From Limimaricola soesokkakensis (GTDB lineage Bacteria > Pseudomonadota > Alphaproteobacteria > Rhodobacterales > Rhodobacteraceae): 32,888 nucleotides of DNA. How positions within the stretch are numbered: position 1 is the first letter of the stretch; every line of letters starts with the position of its first letter. The stretch lies in assembly GCF_900172345.1 (NCBI RefSeq), contig NZ_FWFY01000019.1, forward strand, positions 1 through 32,888, given 5' to 3'. A program made the position numbers and the translations under genes. This document shows, one piece after another, positions 1 to 7,761 of this stretch. The notes beneath the pieces are model-generated. The model was not told the origin of the DNA. It saw nothing but the letters and a program-made list of their open reading frames with translations, and did no database searches.

Positions 1-69
1 TCAGCCTTGGGCAATATCCCACCCGCCGAATTTGCCATGAAAACAGCACTGGAACAGCAGGCCGCATAG
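1..69 (+). CDS. IS3-family transposase OrfB, C-terminal 22 residues (partial)
   Basis: Frame 1 is open from the first base to a TAG at 67-69. It encodes a tail containing LGNIPPAEFAMKTALEQQ, which resembles the C-terminus of IS3-family OrfB integrases, where an 'LG..(T/P)P.EF' motif closes the protein after the DDE domain. No catalytic residue is inside the window. The call rests on this short tail plus the IS-like end that follows, so the family is likely but the subgroup is not determined. Confidence 0.6.
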   Translation, partial: SALGNIPPAEFAMKTALEQQAA

Positions 70-127
70 CCTCAGAAACCACCCATGGATTCTCCGTCAA
101 ACCGGAGGAAAGACGGGTCTCAGGTCA
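1..127 (+). mobile_element. Right end of an IS3-family insertion sequence
   Basis: The window opens inside the last codons of a transposase. About 58 bases after its stop the sequence reads GGGTCTCAGGTCA, which on the other strand begins TGACCTGAGACCC. IS3-family elements typically end in 5'-TG...CA-3', so I place the IS end near base 127. The rest of the element lies left of the window, so the matching inverted repeat and target duplication cannot be checked. Family membership is by recall of the transposase tail and the end type; the exact end is inferred. Confidence 0.6.
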
Positions 128-275
128 CCTGCATCAAGCGCGCTCGGTTCGTGCGGCCGGTTGAGCTATAACCGTCGAATGATATCCGCCGGCTGCATGC
201 CCGCCAAGCGCACCTCAAGCCAGCTAATGTAACCTCTCAAATACTTCGTCGCAGGCCAACAGAACGGCCGGATGA

Positions 276-710
276 AGCTGCTATAGCAGGCGTTTCGCCC
301 ACAAGAACGCGCTGCTTCTCGCCGTTGTCGAGGGAGAGGCCGCGGATCGCCGCCGAGTTCGAGGACGGTTCCGCCGGTGCTGGAAGCCCGCTGGATGCAT
401 TTTTGACAGAGCCAATGCCTATTCTCGCGTCATGGAGGACCCAGGCCGAGTCCGGCTGATGCTCTTGGAAGGGCCTGGCGTGCTCGGGCCGGAGCCGATG
501 CGCCGCCTCGACAGAGAAACCGGCGGACGGGAGCTGCGCCACGACCTCGCAGAGGCAATGGGGCGCAACGAGGGCGACCCCGAGGTCGAGATGCTCGCCG
601 ACCCGGTCTCGGCGATGTTCGACCGAGCGGTGCTTGCGCGGAATGCCTCGACCGGGGGGGACTACAGGAAGATGGTTACATCGGTTCTGAGAGAGCTCGT
701 AGATGAGTAG
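276..710 (+). pseudogene. TetR/AcrR-family regulator remnant (HTH missing)
   Basis: After an in-frame TGA at 273-275 the frame is open to the TAG at 708-710. It encodes FAHKNALLLAVVEGEAA, the segment that follows the HTH in TetR regulators (usually 'Y.hF..KeaLl.avve'), and then RLMLLEGPGVLG, typical of a TetR C-terminal ligand/dimer domain. The recognition helix itself is not readable in frame and only traces occur before the TGA. The first ATG in the open part is at 432 and has no Shine-Dalgarno sequence. I read this as a decayed regulator next to the IS3 end. A 92-residue product from 432 is possible but would lack DNA binding. An antisense frame (237-875) has no recognisable motif. Confidence 0.5.
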
Positions 711-944
711 CGTTGATCCGTCCTGGCCATGCGTTTGCGGACGTGTCCATCTTGGGAAACAGGTCGTAGTCCGTCCGGGACTTAGGGTTGAGCCTGCCGG
801 ATCGGGGAAGCTGGTCTGAGATCCGCTGCTCTTCCGGTTTGACGGTAGTCTGCGTCGGGTGGCTCCGGGACCCAACCCCGGTTCGCCAGGCGCCGAATAT
901 TCTCGGCGTCGCTATTGGTTTCCCTCCGCTCGGTGGCCTTTCAT

Positions 945-2027
945 TTATGAGGCCTCTGGAGGCGCTGGAGAAGAGGCCGAGGAGTCGCGCCGTATTGAAG
1001 GATGTAGCGTGATGGACCAGGCCGTTCCGCCGCCCCGTGATATCTCAAGCTCGCCCTTCAGCTGTTGAGCCAGAGCCTCGACAATGCGGCTGCCGCCGCC
1101 CCTTCGTGCGGGGGTCTCGTTAATCCCGCAGCCATTGTCTGCCACTCCGAGATGATATCCGTCCTCCGCTTCTGCGAAGGTGATCCTGACACGGCCCGCG
1201 TCCCGGTTCGAGAAAGCATGCTTGATCGCGTTGGTGACCAGCTCGTTGACCAGTAGACAAAGCGGCAGCGCGGTCTCTGTGTGGAGTTCTGTGTCGAAGA
1301 TCTCGCTCTCGAGCACGATATGCGGCGGGCAGATCGAGATCCGAAGGTGGTCCAGAAGTGCGGTGAAGAGGGCCTTGGACGTCAGGACTTCGCTTTCGTT
1401 CCGAGCGTCCAGAATGTCGTGAACGATGGCGATCGAGCGGATGCGGGTTGCTGCCGCTGTCAGCGCCTCGGTCGCCGCCGGATGCTCTGCCGCTCGCGCT
1501 TTGGTGCGCAGCAGGGCCGACACGATGGCGAGGTTGTTCTTGACCCGGTGGACGAGCTCGCGACGCAGGTCTTCTGCCGTTCGAAGGGCCGCTCGAAGCT
1601 TGTCCTCAGTCTGGCGCTGGATCACCAACTGGGCATTGAGCCGTCGAACCTGTTCCGAATGCTCGGCAAACTGATGCGGCGCCGAGTGGGATTCCAGCAA
1701 CAGGACCCGTGGCTCGGCATGCCCGCCCAGCAGGAACCCGCGCCCCTTCAACTCGATCTCCTGGCCCTCCCGTCTCAGCGCCAAGGGGACCCAGCTTGAG
1801 GAGGTGGCGACCGACCGGAGCGCCTGCGCCAAGGTGCCCCTGCGGGGCTGCCAGTCATCGAGCCCCACGAGGCGTGGAATGCCCTCTCGCAGGCCCAGGA
1901 GCCGATGGGCACGGGCGTTGCAGTCCACGACCTTTCCGTTCAGGTCAGCAACCACCACGGCGACCGGAAGCTCCGAAAGAACGCGCTCCGCCAGGTATGG
2001 CCCCGCTCTCGGCTGCTCCCGGGTCAC
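945..2027 (-). CDS. PAS-domain HisKA_2/HWE-type sensor histidine kinase
   Basis: A 360-aa soluble sensor kinase. Residues about 12-115 form a PAS-like sensor (SELPVAVVVADLNGKVVDCN). A coiled linker precedes the phospho-acceptor box ELVHRVKNNLA, with His near residue 160, which is the HisKA_2 signature. The ATPase domain shows an N box (LLVNELVTNAIKHAF) and a D-G box (VADNGCGI). There is no membrane segment, so it should sense a cytoplasmic signal or a bound cofactor. The start is GTG, overlapping the TGA of the upstream methanogen-output-domain gene as GTGA, so the two are translationally coupled. The cognate response regulator is not in the window. HisKA_2 kinases often act in alphaproteobacterial general stress or light signalling; the signal here is unknown. 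Confidence 0.85.
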   Translation of the reverse strand: MTREQPRAGPYLAERVLSELPVAVVVADLNGKVVDCNARAHRLLGLREGIPRLVGLDDWQPRRGTLAQALRSVATSSSWVPLALRREGQEIELKGRGFLLGGHAEPRVLLLESHSAPHQFAEHSEQVRRLNAQLVIQRQTEDKLRAALRTAEDLRRELVHRVKNNLAIVSALLRTKARAAEHPAATEALTAAATRIRSIAIVHDILDARNESEVLTSKALFTALLDHLRISICPPHIVLESEIFDTELHTETALPLCLLVNELVTNAIKHAFSNRDAGRVRITFAEAEDGYHLGVADNGCGINETPARRGGGSRIVEALAQQLKGELEISRGGGTAWSITLHPSIRRDSSASSPAPPEAS

Positions 2028-2566
2028 GGACCGTCCGCGAGTTCAGGGTCGAAGGCCCGGTAGTATTCCCGTTCGCTCACGGCACGGCCCTGGACTTGCT
2101 TCAGGCGCACGACCACCCGGCAGCCGGGGTGGCCCTGCGCGATCGTTTCCTGCAACTCCACGCGCGCAAAACCGAGATTGTCGGCCGTGATCCGACCGAA
2201 AACATTCGAGGTCATCATGCACAGCGAGGGACGATCCTTGACGGCTTCGCCGAATGGGCAGCTTCTGTTCCCGAAGACCAGCTCCTCCTCGGAAGAGGAG
2301 ATGAGGTAGAAGTCACCGCCTATGCGTCGTTTGAGATCGACACAAACCTCGCCGACTTCCTCAGCGCTCAATCGGCTCGTGCCCAACGCCTCTTTGTAGC
2401 TCTGATCGATCCATCGGCCGACGCTGCTTCCGACGGTGCTGATGTATCCTTCCGCCGCCTCGATACCGATGACGTCCTCCAGCGTGCCCGCGAGCTCTCG
2501 CACCAGCTTGCGAAGGAAGAGATCCCGGTCAAGGTCGAGGTCAGCCGCCTCTACGAGCTCAGACAT
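2024..2566 (-). CDS. Methanogen output domain 1-like regulatory protein
   Basis: A 180-aa soluble protein that I recall as resembling 'methanogen output domain 1' proteins, a small cysteine-bearing domain paired with signalling proteins. Visible features are LRKLVRELAGTLEDVIG near the N-terminus, NRSCPFGEAVKDRPSLC in the middle with two cysteines that could bind metal or a cluster, and a C-terminal strand segment ending VVVRLKQ. I chose ATG 2566 because GGGGG lies just upstream; the ATG at 2602 lacks a Shine-Dalgarno sequence. The gene overlaps the kinase by four bases, so the pair probably forms one sensory unit with this protein as a ligand-binding or redox-sensing partner. The function is inferred from the pairing; the family call is moderate. 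Confidence 0.6.
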   Translation of the reverse strand: MSELVEAADLDLDRDLFLRKLVRELAGTLEDVIGIEAAEGYISTVGSSVGRWIDQSYKEALGTSRLSAEEVGEVCVDLKRRIGGDFYLISSSEEELVFGNRSCPFGEAVKDRPSLCMMTSNVFGRITADNLGFARVELQETIAQGHPGCRVVVRLKQVQGRAVSEREYYRAFDPELADGP

Positions 2567-2602
2567 CCGAATCCCCCGTGACTGTTCCCTTCCTCGCAGC
2601 AT

Positions 2603-3213
2603 AGCAAAGGAAACCTTGTTGAAGCACGGCGGCTGACATCATGTAGTTGCTGCGGGTGATTGCCGGTGGGCGCGGCCAGCAGCGATCACCTGATTGCTTA
2701 TCAGGTGTAAGAGGCAACGCCGTAACAGGGTCGCGAGCGAAGCCCCGCACCGGACCTTCGCCGCAGGCATCGCCACTGGCAGTTTCGGGCCGGGGGCGCC
2801 AAAGCAGGAAAGCGCGAAGAGCCGATCTTCGTTGGACTCATTAGGATCAGGTTCTCAGCAGGCCTTGCCGCCCTTCGCTGCACCCCCCGTGTCCGCTACA
2901 TCTTCGAAGTCATTCGCCCTCAGAGCGACAACCAGCCATTCGCGCCCCCCGCTTTGGGGAGGCTACCACGCAGATCCTCCTCCGATTCAGCAGGTGGGCA
3001 TGGATTTTGGCCTGACCCGCGCACTCCGCATGGTCGCTTCCACTTCACTGCGCGGACAAGTTGAGTGCGCGGTCCGGCCACACGCTTCTTTGGCCAGTCT
3101 CGGAGGAAGCCAAGCTTGATACATGTCAAAGCGGATGACCGCGTATCCGGAGAGTATGACGTAAGATCTGATCTGACTACGAACGTCAGTAGACAGTGCG
3201 GAAGGAAATAGGG
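2603..3213. other. Non-coding stretch with one palindrome
   Basis: About 610 bases between the divergent signalling pair and the secreted-protein gene. Several short frames are open on both strands (for example + 2694-3119), but their products are low-complexity, Ser/Pro/Arg-rich and resemble no family, and none has a convincing ribosome site. The only structured element I see is the inverted repeat at 2687-2707. The segment presumably holds the promoters of both flanking transcripts. Confidence 0.5.
2687..2707. promoter_or_regulatory. Inverted repeat CACCTGAT-N5-ATCAGGTG
   Basis: A perfect 8-bp inverted repeat with a TGCTT spacer, 120 bases upstream of the methanogen-output-domain gene. It has no following T-run, so an operator for a dimeric regulator is more likely than a terminator. 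The bound protein is unknown. Confidence 0.35.
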
Positions 3214-3975
3214 ATGTCAATCAAATCGATAGCTCGCCCGCTCGCATTCACCCTGGCAATTGCATCGCTACCGGATTTTTCGACGGCGGAGACTCTCGTA
3301 GGTTCGAATATCGATAGCCGGGTATATGTAGCCGTTGAGGTATCCCCAGCTGGCATTCAATCGTTGATGCCCGAGGGCTGGACATCGGTTCCGTTTCCCG
3401 GTGGGCCATTCGAGGGGGCAAACCTCCTTTTGTCTCTCATTGACGGTGTGCTGGAAATGAGTCCGGAAGGTGCTCCGCTCGAACCGGCAAGCCGACGAGC
3501 TGCCGTGCTGGTCGGTTTAGGCAAACGAGATGACGCTCTGCGCATGTTTGTCTTGCGGGTAATGACGACGGTTCCGGAACGGGACCCATACGGTGTCGCG
3601 AGCGCCGCAGAGATCGAGCGCACGATCTCTCTCACGGGACCGGCGAATGGGGCTCGGGTAAGCTCGGACGAATGGCGGATAATGCCCGCCGAGGGCGGCG
3701 AACTGAGTTTCAGGCTGAACTACACAACCGGCAATCGAGGTTGGAGTTCAGGTGAGAGTAACCCGCATTCCGCCGATGATCCGAGCTTTTCGCGCATATA
3801 CCGATACGACCAGCTTACGGACCTCGTTGCCAGCGCGGCGCTTGGAAGACCCTCCAGCGGTGAGTTCAGTCTATCCAGCACGGTTGAGGGATTGATGCCG
3901 ATATTTGATGGGTCACAGAATGCCGTCGCGGTCATGGATATTCCGGTCTATGTGCGGAAGGTCTATCTACCTTGA
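3214..3975 (+). CDS. Secreted protein of unknown function
   Basis: A 253-aa protein with a clear Sec signal peptide: a basic start (MSIKSIARP), a hydrophobic core and a likely cleavage after FSTA near residue 23. The mature part is beta-rich and includes VYVAVEVSPAGIQSLMPEGW, faintly reminiscent of the acetoacetate decarboxylase-like beta-cone fold; I would not assign a reaction from this. No metal-binding or catalytic motif stands out. The ATG at 3214 is preceded by GGAAGG about ten bases upstream; a GTG at 3196 would add six residues and has no ribosome site. The next gene is 164 bases downstream behind its own FNR-type box, so this one is probably monocistronic. Likely periplasmic. Confidence 0.65.
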   Translation: MSIKSIARPLAFTLAIASLPDFSTAETLVGSNIDSRVYVAVEVSPAGIQSLMPEGWTSVPFPGGPFEGANLLLSLIDGVLEMSPEGAPLEPASRRAAVLVGLGKRDDALRMFVLRVMTTVPERDPYGVASAAEIERTISLTGPANGARVSSDEWRIMPAEGGELSFRLNYTTGNRGWSSGESNPHSADDPSFSRIYRYDQLTDLVASAALGRPSSGEFSLSSTVEGLMPIFDGSQNAVAVMDIPVYVRKVYLP

Positions 3976-4066
3976 CCCGAGACGATAACGGTGAGGTGAT
4001 CCGGACCATTGTAGTGCCAGTGCCGTCTGGAGGTGCTGCCCAACCCATCATCAAAGTCTGCCGAGC

Positions 4067-4080
4067 TTGATCTGAATCAG
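4067..4080 (+). promoter_or_regulatory. FNR/FnrL-type box before micro-protein 1
   Basis: TTGATCTGAATCAG matches the FNR consensus TTGAT-N4-ATCAA at 9 of 10 fixed bases. It ends 59 nt before the ATG at 4140. A class II activator position (-41.5) would put the transcript start near 4115. The box on the coding strand of the paralogous gene at 9129-9284 differs from this one at a single base. Confidence 0.6.
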
Positions 4081-4139
4081 CGCGACCGGGGGCCACCGGC
4101 CATAGCCTGGAGAGACATCGGACCAAGGAGGGATTCGAG

Positions 4140-4298
4140 ATGAACATCCAGAAGGGCCCGGCTTCTCCGGGTATGTATCTGGCGTGGGGCGCCATGACAG
4201 TTCTCGCGCTGGCCATTCTATGGGGTATGGGTGGAGTGATTTCTGCCTGGATCGCCCCACCAGAAGAGCCGACGACGATCACCGCGCCGGCGCAGTGA
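4140..4298 (+). CDS. 52-aa single-pass membrane micro-protein (copy 1)
   Basis: A 52-residue protein with a short polar N-terminus (MNIQKGPASPG), one membrane helix at about residues 13-39 and a Pro/Thr-rich tail ending PAQ. The start has a very strong ribosome site, AGGAGG seven to nine bases upstream. It aligns without gaps over its full length to the 52-aa protein at 9129-9284, with about 22 identical positions including K5, the P7-x-SPG block, VLALA (21-25), W28, W37 and P41, so the two are paralogs. Its stop overlaps the GTG of the GNAT-like gene. An FNR-type box lies upstream, which suggests induction at low oxygen. I do not recognise the family. A small accessory subunit of a respiratory complex is a reasonable guess from size, topology and regulation. 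Confidence 0.75.
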   Translation: MNIQKGPASPGMYLAWGAMTVLALAILWGMGGVISAWIAPPEEPTTITAPAQ

Positions 4299-5113
4299 CC
4301 TCGCGCCCAGAGAGAGAGCGACGGCGAGCAACGCGAGGGTGGATCGGACACCGGCTCTCTGGCCGGACCATACCCCTGGACCGCCTGTCTACCTCAGAGA
4401 TTGAGGCTCTCGCGAAGCGCCTTTTTCAGGTTCACTCGAGCATCTTCCGGGGCATCACGCAGGCACACTTCATCGGCCACGTCTTGCGGCCTCCGGCTCT
4501 ACGGTCGAAGGTCCGCCTATTCGAGAGCCCGGAGGGAGAAATCGTCGGCTACTGCGCGATGCATACCTATGCGCGTGCCGTGAGGGGCCGCCCGGCGCTT
4601 GTCCTGCGCGGCGAAACCGGTCTGTTCCCTGACTATCGGGGGCGGGGGGCATCCTACGGCTTCGGCATGGCCTATGCCTTCATGGAGAAGCTGCGTCACC
4701 CCTTCACCCCAGTCTATTACCTGGGCACGCTCGTCCATCCATCGAGCTATCACCTGTTCTACAAGTATTTCCCGACGGTCTATCCGCACCCCGCCAAGAC
4801 CTTTCCCACACGCCAGCGCGCGCTGGCGATCGAGCTGATCGAGAGCTTTCCTGATCCGCCAGTCGCGCCATCCGACCTGCTCGTCCGTGACGTTGGCTGG
4901 ATCACCGTAGAGACGTCGCAGGAACGGAAGCTGATCCTTGAGAGCCATCGACCTGACGTGCAGCTCTTTGTGACCCGAAACCCCGGATATCCTCAGGGCC
5001 ACGGGATGGTCGTCGTGGCGCCAATCTCATTCGGCAACATCGTCGCCGCGATCTTTCGGAGGCTCCGAGAGGTGCTCTTGGCTCTTCTGCGGATCAAGTC
5101 CCCGCGGTTCTGA
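4295..5113 (+). CDS. GNAT-like acyltransferase
   Basis: A 272-aa protein. The middle contains ETGLFPDYRGRGASYGFG, which fits GNAT motif A (R/Q-x-x-G-x-G/A, the acetyl-CoA pyrophosphate loop), preceded by strands IVGYCAMHTYAR as in the N-acetyltransferase core. The C-terminal part (SFGNIVAAIFRRLREVLLALL) is amphipathic and may touch the membrane. The chosen GTG start at 4295 overlaps the TGA of the micro-protein as GTGA, and the frame fits exactly; the frame is open further upstream, but that part is antisense-like and unlikely to be translated. Coupling implies co-regulation with the micro-protein under the FNR-type box. Substrate unknown; transfer to a lipid or protein amine is equally possible. 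Confidence 0.65.
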   Translation: MTSRPERERRRATRGWIGHRLSGRTIPLDRLSTSEIEALAKRLFQVHSSIFRGITQAHFIGHVLRPPALRSKVRLFESPEGEIVGYCAMHTYARAVRGRPALVLRGETGLFPDYRGRGASYGFGMAYAFMEKLRHPFTPVYYLGTLVHPSSYHLFYKYFPTVYPHPAKTFPTRQRALAIELIESFPDPPVAPSDLLVRDVGWITVETSQERKLILESHRPDVQLFVTRNPGYPQGHGMVVVAPISFGNIVAAIFRRLREVLLALLRIKSPRF

Positions 5114-5461
5114 CCGACCGGACCAACCGCTCACCTCAGTCCTGTGAGGGTCGACGATCTGGATCGCAACGAAGCTGGTAGTCATGGTCTGCGCGCCGAG
5201 CACCGCGATGGGTTGAGCGGCCTCTTGTTCTGACAGGTTCCGCGCGACGCACTGATAGGGTCGGGCTTCGAGAGCTTCGCGTCCCTGCGCGACAGGAGGA
5301 CAATCAGCGCACTCCGCTCAGCAACTGGGACATTCGCTGCACAGCGCATGAGGGTCGGCTTAGGGCCGATCCCGCCAAGATAGCTTCCAGTAGCGGCCCG
5401 TAGATATTCGGAGTCCATTACCTCTCAACCTGACTCAGAGGCTGTGGTGCCCGCCTGACCT
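5114..5461. other. Intergenic stretch without a supported gene
   Basis: Roughly 350 bases between the GNAT-like gene and the convergent kinase fragment. A 78-codon minus frame (5182-5418) has no recognisable motif and no ribosome site. I see no terminator-like hairpin with a T-run and no repeat. It may contain remnants of genes lost when the neighbourhood was rearranged. Confidence 0.4.
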
Positions 5462-6224
5462 TCATGCTCGAACCGGAGCCGCCTCCAGCTGGCTCCTGGA
5501 AAACCTCATGGCACAGTAAAAGCCTGTTTCGTCCAAGCGACGCTCAAAGCTTCCGCCGAGACGACTTTCGATCATTGCGTGCAGGAGCTGGGACCCGAAG
5601 CCCTTCCGGCTCGGTTGCTCCGGCGGAGCGTCGAGCGGCACGTGGCGCAACTCGCGCCAGTCCAGTCTCAGCTCCCCCGTTTCATCACTGCATGCGACTC
5701 GAATATGCAGTTGGCTTTCATGCCCCAGAGTGCCGTATTTCAGTGCGTTGGTCCCGAGCTCGTTCAATATGAGCGACAACGGCATCACTGCTTCGCTGCA
5801 AATGATGACAGGCGGGCCCACGAGTTCGACTGTATCGCGGTCAGGTAGAACAGCCAAGGCATCCAGGATCAGGTCTGGCAGCGAAACACCTCGGTCGCTC
5901 TCGACGATTGCCATCCTGTTGGCGCGACCTATGGCCATGACACGGCTCAAGAAAGATTCGTCGAGTTCCTCCTTCGACGCTGCGCGGCGCGAGCAGCTGC
6001 GGTAGATAGATGAGAGCACGGCCAAACTATTGCTGACCCGGTGCATCATCTCACGGCGCAGCGTCTCGCGACTCTCAGCACCTTCCTTGCGCCGGATCGC
6101 GGCTCCGATCTGGCTTCCGACGGTCTTCAGCAAGCGCAGGATTTCTGGATCGAGCCTCGAGCTATCTGTGCCGAAGAACTCGAGCACTGCATGGATCTCG
6201 CCGCCATGGCGCACGGGGAGAGCC
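5462..6224 (-). pseudogene. HisKA_2/HWE histidine kinase, 5' end removed by IS insertion
   Basis: The surviving part encodes the end of a GAF sensor domain (SALPVRHGGEIHAVLEFF...LKTVGSQIGAAIRR), the acceptor box EMMHRVSNSLA with the phospho-accepting His, and the ATPase N box LILNELGTNALKYG. Recognisable kinase sequence starts where the IS5-family element ends, near base 6224; the first ~23 codons of the open frame (from ATG 6295) are IS-derived. The N-terminal sensor half is absent, and the far side of the IS does not contain it. A fusion product starting inside the IS could still be made and would keep the catalytic core, but regulation would be lost. A second HisKA_2 kinase lies at 945-2027. 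Confidence 0.75.
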
Positions 6225-7274
6225 GACCTTGTTGCACATCTCGGTGAGGGGGATTCACCGAGCGCGGCCTGAGGGTTAGGTCGAGGGTATGCCAAAGCCT
6301 TTCCCGACCCGCTACCGCACGACGAATTGGACCGACTACAACGCGGCGCTGCTTAAGCGCGGTTCGCTGTCGGTCTGGTTCGATCCCGAGATGGTTTGGC
6401 ACGCCGACAAGACCGGCAAGCGTGGCCGACCCGAGACCTTCTCGGACGCTGCGATCCAGACATGCCTCACCCTGAAAGTGCTCTTCGGGCTTCCGCTCCG
6501 GCAGACGGTCGGGCTGGTCGAGAGCCTGATCCAGATGGCGGGGCTCGACTGGCCGGTTCCGGACTATTCGACGCTGTGCCGCCGGCAGGCGCGGATCGCG
6601 GTGCAGGTCCCCTATCGCACATCGGGACAGCCGCTGAACCTGCTGGTCGACAGCACCGGCATCAAGTTCCGGGGTGATGGTGAGTGGCAGGCCCGCAAGC
6701 ATGGCCCGTCACGCCGGAGGCAATGGAGAAAGGTTCATATCGCCATGGACGCTGGCACCGGGGATGTGCGCGCGGTCGCGTTCACCTCGAGCCGCCAAGG
6801 TGACAGCCCCCTGCTGCCGGATCTACTGGCGCAGATCCCGCCGGAGGAGACGATCGGCATGGTCACCGCGGATGGCGCTTACGATACGCGCCGCTGCCAT
6901 GGCGCCATCATCGATCGAGGCGCTGATGCTGTCATACCGATCCGTCGCAATGGCCGTGACTGGAAAGAAGACTGTCCCGCTGCTGCCGCGCGAAATGAGA
7001 TCCTGCGGGCAACCAGGCGCTTGGGCCGGACGCTCTGGAAGAAGTGGACCGGCTATCACGTCCGAAGTCGGGTCGAGGCTATGATGAACTGCCTGAAGCT
7101 CTTCGGCGAGAGGATCATGTCACGAGACCCCGACCGCCAGACCGCCGAGATCCAGATCCGCATCGCCATCATGAACCGCTTCTCGGCCCTTGGCAGGGCC
7201 GAGATCGAAGCCGTCCGCTGAAGAATGCGGAAAAGGGAGCAGTCATGCTCGGCGCTGATTTGCGCAACATCGCC
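6225..7274 (+). mobile_element. Complete IS5-family insertion sequence (~1.05 kb)
   Basis: The element encloses one intact transposase. Its imperfect terminal inverted repeats are GACCTTGTTGCACATCTC at 6225 and, on the other strand, GGCGATGTTGCGCAAATC ending at 7274; both share the TGTTGC-CA core seen in IS903/IS1031-like IS5 elements. The total length fits that group. The flanks belong to two different broken genes and I see no target-site duplication, so the copy marks a recombination or deletion junction and not a simple insertion. Ends are good to a few bases. Confidence 0.8.
6289..7221 (+). CDS. IS5-family transposase
   Basis: A 310-aa DDE transposase. The N-terminal third (MPKPFPTRYRTTNWTDYNAA...) is the DUF4096-like DNA-binding part of this group. 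The catalytic acids appear as D in LLVDSTGIKF, D in VTADGAYDTRR and E in RSRVEAMMNCLKLFGE, the last with the Y/R-x-x-x-E spacing typical of IS5. The length is normal for the group and there is no frameshift, so the element may still be active. The start ATG has AGGTCGAGG upstream. Confidence 0.9.
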   Translation: MPKPFPTRYRTTNWTDYNAALLKRGSLSVWFDPEMVWHADKTGKRGRPETFSDAAIQTCLTLKVLFGLPLRQTVGLVESLIQMAGLDWPVPDYSTLCRRQARIAVQVPYRTSGQPLNLLVDSTGIKFRGDGEWQARKHGPSRRRQWRKVHIAMDAGTGDVRAVAFTSSRQGDSPLLPDLLAQIPPEETIGMVTADGAYDTRRCHGAIIDRGADAVIPIRRNGRDWKEDCPAAAARNEILRATRRLGRTLWKKWTGYHVRSRVEAMMNCLKLFGERIMSRDPDRQTAEIQIRIAIMNRFSALGRAEIEAVR

Positions 7275-7740
7275 AAGCCAAACCGCGGATCGCTGGCATA
7301 GGTGCGTCGCTCGGCCAGCACGAAGGCATCGAGGAGATCGCTCAGTTCCAGCACCGCCTCTCCGGCCAGAGGCTTGATCGTTGCGAGTGCCCGCTGCGGT
7401 TGGACGAATGCCCCCGGAAGACTCCGGACGTAGACCACGGCGTCGTTTTCCTTGGCCCAGCTCTCGAACCGGCCCGTATCGATGTGCTGGATGAAGCCAA
7501 GCTCCTCGGAGTAGAGGTCGACCCCGCCCTTCGGTATCACACTGACGGGGCGCCCGCCCAAAGGCGCGGTGCGATGGAAATGGCCGAAGGCCTCGCGCGT
7601 CGCCGCATCCACCTTCTCGATCGTGTTTCCCAACCGTCCAAGCCGCGCGATGTTGTCGACCCAACGGACGTAGGTGAGGACGACCCAAGCGAAGATGGCG
7701 ATCCACGCCATCAACAGAGCCTCTCTGATGCCAAATAATT
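7275..7740 (-). pseudogene. DUF2254 membrane protein, internal fragment
   Basis: Reading leftwards, the fragment encodes the last membrane helix and soluble part of a DUF2254 protein: AWIAIFAWVVLTYVRWVDNIARL, then a segment with SVIPKGGVDLYSEELGFIQHID and LDAFVLAERRTYASDPRFGL, which matches the family's '...GYVQ.ID... DAF.LG.RRT...DP.FGL' pattern. The coding sequence breaks at the IS end, with only IS-encoded residues after FGL, so the C-terminus is missing. The upstream membrane helices are also missing, because LDH-like sequence starts on the other strand within about 40 bases. The gene is broken at both ends. The normal protein (about 400 aa) is a membrane protein of unknown function. Confidence 0.7.
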
Positions 7741-7761
7741 CATGCCAGCCATGAACCCGGC

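Noticed and set aside
237-875. 212-codon open frame on the minus strand
   Set aside because: The plus strand holds readable TetR sequence over the same bases; the minus product resembles nothing.
2790-2805. A further GCGCCAAA unit near 2797
   Set aside because: It is single, unpaired and far from the cassette, so probably chance in GC-rich DNA.
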